DNA of 64,000 bases from positions 1 to 64,000 of the forward strand of contig JABDHK010000028.1 in assembly GCA_012972835.1 (NCBI GenBank). The letters run 5' to 3'. The first letter of the stretch is position 1; each line of letters starts with the position of its first letter. This document shows, piece after piece, positions 62,751-64,000 of this stretch. A model generated the notes under the pieces. It saw only the letters and a program-made list of their open reading frames with translations, did not search any database and was not told where the DNA came from. The position numbers and the translations under genes were made by a program. Source of the DNA: Chlorobiaceae bacterium. Lineage in GTDB: Bacteria > Bacteroidota > Chlorobiia > Chlorobiales > Chlorobiaceae.

Positions 62751-64000
62751 AGAACTGTAATTGCCAGGAAGAGATACCACGTGATGGCTCCGGCCAATTT
62801 GAGCGCAACCTGAAAGCGCTTGACCCGAGCTATGTGCCAGTTGATGGTCGCAGCATTGAAGATTTGCTGGTGTTTGCCAGAGACTATGCGTCGCTCATCC
62901 ATTTTTACGACATTCCAGAAAGTAGTATCAAGGATGGTATCTCTTCTGCACTGGTCAGTTGGCAGGAATTTTTTCGTCGTGATATGGCGGTGATCGCCGC
63001 GTCTATAGCAAATACTGATTTGGCCAAAGTTAGGCGCGATTACGAGCAAAACCGCACCAATCTGGATATGCAGCCGAGCGGCCAAGCGCTGAAAACCCTC
63101 TTTGATCAGATTATTACACAGGCATCAGAAATCGATGCATGGTACACCATTGCTATTCCCGATAATCCGCTCTATGCCGATCTGGCTCTGGCTATTCAGT
63201 CATCTTTGGCCAATCAGGTGCAAAAAATCATCGCATACAGCGAAGCCTATCAGTCGGTTGAGCTAACCAATCCCTTGAATCTGGACTACTCGGCCATCAA
63301 AAATACCACGATTTGGGGAATAGACTCAGCGATAACTGCGGATGCAACAATCTATCAAGGTGCCACTCTGGATGATAAAATCCGCTATGCTGCACTCTAT
63401 GTGGACGATTGTTTTGGGGTAATGTATGCGTTTCTAACCGATTTGGTAGTGGTTAAATCGCCTGGATATCTGACATTTGCTCTACAAGCCTATCCGAAAC
63501 ATCAGCCGCACATGGCCTTGTTTATCACCTTTCTGGAGTTGTTCCGGCTGGCGCAGGATCAGATGAACCAGATAAGCGGGCGAATGCTGGATTTTTATTA
63601 TCAGGATGTTCTCCGGCTCTCACCGAAACCCGCCATCCCGGATCGTGTCTATATGATTTTCGAACTGGCAAAGGACATTGTCGCCTATGATCTTCCCCAG
63701 GCAACTGCTCTGAAAGCCGGAAAGGATGCCGCTGGTAAAGAGCAAATTTATACCACCGCAACCGATCTGGTAATCAATCAGGCAAAGGTCAAGGAACTGA
63801 AAACCATATTCATTCAGAAGTCAGTCAAAGATACCAAAACCATTACCGGCATTTATGCCCGCTCGGTAGCCAATTCTCAGGATGGGTTTGGTGCGCCATT
63901 CACTGATCCCAGCGGCAAATGGCCGACTTTCGGCAAAGGCGATCCCGCAACACTCCTTCCAAAGAATATTTGTCAATCAATTGCTCAAGCCAGAGAAATA
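62747..64000 (+). CDS. eCIS baseplate protein, open at window end
   Basis: At least 418 aa without a stop before the window ends. ATG at 62747 overlaps the gp25 stop. The first residues MKNCNCQEEIPRDG carry two Cys; then comes KALDPSYVPVDGRSIEDLLVFARDYASLIHFYD, the pattern I know from the large baseplate proteins of eCIS and related systems (Pvc12/Afp12 or gp6/J-like). The part that would carry the clear baseplate-J signature lies outside the window, so subunit identity (Pvc11 or Pvc12) is open. Residues about 160-330 are helical with conserved aromatic residues. Confidence 0.8.
   Translation, partial: MKNCNCQEEIPRDGSGQFERNLKALDPSYVPVDGRSIEDLLVFARDYASLIHFYDIPESSIKDGISSALVSWQEFFRRDMAVIAASIANTDLAKVRRDYEQNRTNLDMQPSGQALKTLFDQIITQASEIDAWYTIAIPDNPLYADLALAIQSSLANQVQKIIAYSEAYQSVELTNPLNLDYSAIKNTTIWGIDSAITADATIYQGATLDDKIRYAALYVDDCFGVMYAFLTDLVVVKSPGYLTFALQAYPKHQPHMALFITFLELFRLAQDQMNQISGRMLDFYYQDVLRLSPKPAIPDRVYMIFELAKDIVAYDLPQATALKAGKDAAGKEQIYTTATDLVINQAKVKELKTIFIQKSVKDTKTITGIYARSVANSQDGFGAPFTDPSGKWPTFGKGDPATLLPKNICQSIAQAREI

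Noticed and set aside
55235-64000. Type VI secretion system or prophage tail
   Set aside because: DUF4255, DUF5908, LysM hub and PAAR order fit eCIS; no TssJLM membrane complex, head, portal or terminase gene is present in the window.

Overview
The window looks like chromosome of a green sulfur bacterium (Chlorobiota; Chlorobium/Pelodictyon type). I infer this from the core genes in the right half: trpB, an LptD-like protein, an Fe-S Rrf2 regulator, uvrA, a CIRCE-controlled groES-groEL pair, queC, trpA, and two START-fold proteins flanking an SDR enzyme. No 16S rRNA or photosynthesis gene is present, so the assignment rests on gene content and overall sequence character.

Layout. (1) 1-12.8 kb is a defence-type region. 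It starts with the terminal repeats of an IS21-like element that cuts off a decayed phage scaffold-like gene. Then come an AAA ATPase/S8 protease pair, a tightly overlapping four-gene restriction-modification-like operon (MmeI/Eco57I-type methylase, unknown protein, SF2 helicase, GIY-YIG nuclease), and a DUF4365 nuclease-like gene with an unknown partner. (2) 12.8-15.1 kb is a C-rich, repeat-bearing stretch without credible genes. (3) 15.1-17.7 kb holds a small unknown gene and two integron-cassette-like genes separated by an attC-like site; one encodes a pentapeptide-repeat/TIR fusion. (4) 17.7-25.2 kb looks like a phage satellite: terminase-small-subunit-like protein, HTH regulator, AEP primase, iteron-like origin, DUF3987 ATPase, AlpA and excisionase-like proteins, a 671-aa internally repeated cargo protein, and a P4-type integrase facing the 3' end of tRNA-Ser(CGA).

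(5) 25.4-36.0 kb is a second, AT-rich island. It is bounded by 61-bp perfect direct repeats equal to the 5' two thirds of tRNA-Ser, and has its own tyrosine recombinase at the right end. It carries a RadC-like protein, a multidomain membrane protein, three small secreted proteins (one with an in-frame stop), a methylase remnant and an SF2 helicase. Its insertion separated tRNA-Ser from its original upstream DNA and left a truncated tRNA copy at 35.9 kb.

(6) 36.2-54.5 kb is ordinary core chromosome. (7) From 55.2 kb to the window end runs a co-directional extracellular contractile injection system (eCIS) cluster: DUF4255 cap protein, unknown protein, sheath, two tube proteins, DUF5908, LysM hub protein, VgrG-like spike, PAAR tip, gp25 wedge, and an open-ended baseplate gene. 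No toxin cargo or AAA ATPase of the system lies inside the window.

The strongest candidates for new biology are the four-gene methylase/helicase/nuclease operon with its unknown middle protein, the 671-aa repeat protein in the satellite, the pentapeptide-TIR cassette, the repeat-rich gene desert, and the island that splits tRNA-Ser.
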